6,193 nt of DNA from Chloroflexota bacterium (GTDB lineage Bacteria > Chloroflexota > Anaerolineae > UBA3071): positions 1 to 6,193 of the forward strand of contig JACNHM010000496.1 in NCBI GenBank assembly GCA_014383605.1. Direction: 5' to 3'. The translations under genes and the position numbers were made by a program. Each line of letters begins with the position of its first letter. Positions within the stretch are counted from its first letter, which is position 1. The notes under the pieces are model-generated. The model was not told the DNA's origin. It saw nothing but the letters and a program-made list of their open reading frames with translations, and did not search any database. This document shows, one piece after another, positions 5,830 through 6,193 of this stretch.

Positions 5830-6176
5830 TGCGCCGCCTTCGCACCGTCGTGCTGGTACAACTGCAGACGAGCCTGCGAGACCACGGCGTCGGCAGGCAG
5901 TTCCGACAGGTTAAACTGGATCAGCGCCTGGCGGTTGTAAGCGACCCGCCCGCCCACGCGCCCCACCTCCAGACTGGTGTGCGCGCCGTAGTTCGTGGTG
6001 GGGGCTTCTTCATTCACCCAGCTATCGTGCTGGGCAGTCAGAGTCAGGGAGGCAGCGGGCTCTGCCCACTCCTGTGGGGGCGAGGGAGAAGGGGTCTGGG
6101 CCAAGACCAGTCCTGCGGCGGAAGCCAGCAGCATCTCCAGGATCACTACACCGATGAGCCTTCGCTGTCCTTTCAC
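5826..6176 (-). CDS. N-terminal fragment of a secreted DNRLRE-domain protein
   Basis: This 116-residue ORF encodes an exported protein cut short. A Sec signal peptide is clear: a basic start (KGQRR), a hydrophobic core at about 7-26, and likely cleavage after VLA (residue 26), followed by a Pro/Ser-rich linker. From about residue 43 it matches the beginning of a DNRLRE domain, an extracellular beta-sandwich: TLTAQHDSWVNEE, NYGAHTSLEVG, LIQFNLSELP, then VVSQARLQLYQ. The family's domain is usually around 160 residues. Here only about 65 are present before a TGA, and the expected second half, with its W-rich strand region, is missing. The GTG start is supported by AGGAGGTG (6188-6181), which leaves 6 nt between AGGAGG and the start codon. 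The next ORF overlaps its stop by 4 nt in the -1 frame. I infer a disrupted gene; a small secreted protein in its own right is possible but less likely. Confidence 0.75.
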   Translation of the reverse strand: MKGQRRLIGVVILEMLLASAAGLVLAQTPSPSPPQEWAEPAASLTLTAQHDSWVNEEAPTTNYGAHTSLEVGRVGGRVAYNRQALIQFNLSELPADAVVSQARLQLYQHDGAKAAQ

Positions 6177-6180
6177 GATG

Positions 6181-6188
6181 CACCTCCT
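6181..6188 (-). promoter_or_regulatory. Ribosome-binding site deciding the GTG start of the DNRLRE ORF
   Basis: AGGAGGTG on the minus strand is a near-perfect anti-Shine-Dalgarno match. It leaves 6 nt between AGGAGG and the GTG at 6176. No in-window ATG gives a better start, and the chosen start places a basic signal-peptide n-region first. The promoter must lie beyond the window edge. Confidence 0.7.
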
Positions 6189-6193
6189 GATAG

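Noticed and set aside
5826..5850. Programmed -1 ribosomal frameshift joining the two secreted ORFs
   Set aside because: The relative frame is -1, but no X-XXY-YYZ slippery heptamer is present near the stop (the codons read GCG AAG GCG GCG CAG TGA). A joined product would still lack half of the DNRLRE domain and the peptidase zinc site.
4696..5940. Plus-strand 414-codon open frame
   Set aside because: It is antisense to the secreted ORFs in the GC-richest part of the window, where stop codons are rare. Its product is rich in Arg, Gly and His with no domain, while the opposite strand has recognisable Ig-like domains and a signal peptide.

Overview
All six genes that can be supported lie on the minus strand, so the window reads right to left. 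The organism looks like a free-living, moderately GC-rich bacterium, most probably a member of the Chloroflexota (Anaerolineae-like). That placement is an inference from three things: a secreted protein ending in the IYLPLLLR-type C-terminus I associate with that phylum, a DNRLRE-type secreted protein beside it, and a soluble GAF histidine kinase paired with a KdpE-like regulator. No rRNA or marker gene is present to confirm it.

Right end (about 4654-6193): a surface/secreted block that appears broken. A GTG-started ORF with a clear signal peptide enters a DNRLRE domain and stops after 116 codons, about halfway through the domain. A second ORF overlaps its stop by four bases (GTGA) in the -1 frame. 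It reads like the C-terminal part of a secreted zinc metallopeptidase: a Met-turn-like NMTYC segment, two Ig/FN3-like beta domains and an IYLPLLLRG tail, but no HExxH zinc helix. I interpret the pair as an out-of-frame deletion scar, or an assembly misjoin, between two secreted-protein genes. The middle of this block is GC-richer (about 75% in sampled rows) than the rest (about 53-63%).

Middle (about 2300-4520): a two-component operon. A strong-looking promoter (TTGCCA, 17 bp, TATACT with extended TGG) drives a soluble GAF-domain histidine kinase. Its stop overlaps the start of an OmpR/KdpE-type response regulator by 8 nt. A good intrinsic terminator follows. The promoter position argues that the kinase starts at the ATG at 4452 rather than the upstream GTG at 4476.

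Left (about 73-2270): a second transcription unit with its own extended -10 promoter and a 21-bp imperfect palindrome over the predicted start site. It encodes an unrecognised 188-residue protein with a CxxC pair, then a hexameric-type glutamate dehydrogenase with every catalytic residue conserved, and ends at a 14-bp perfect hairpin. The uncharacterised protein is likely co-transcribed with the dehydrogenase and is the most interesting intact unknown in the window. I see no RNA genes, insertion sequences, CRISPR arrays or attachment sites, and no gene-free stretch longer than 300 bases.
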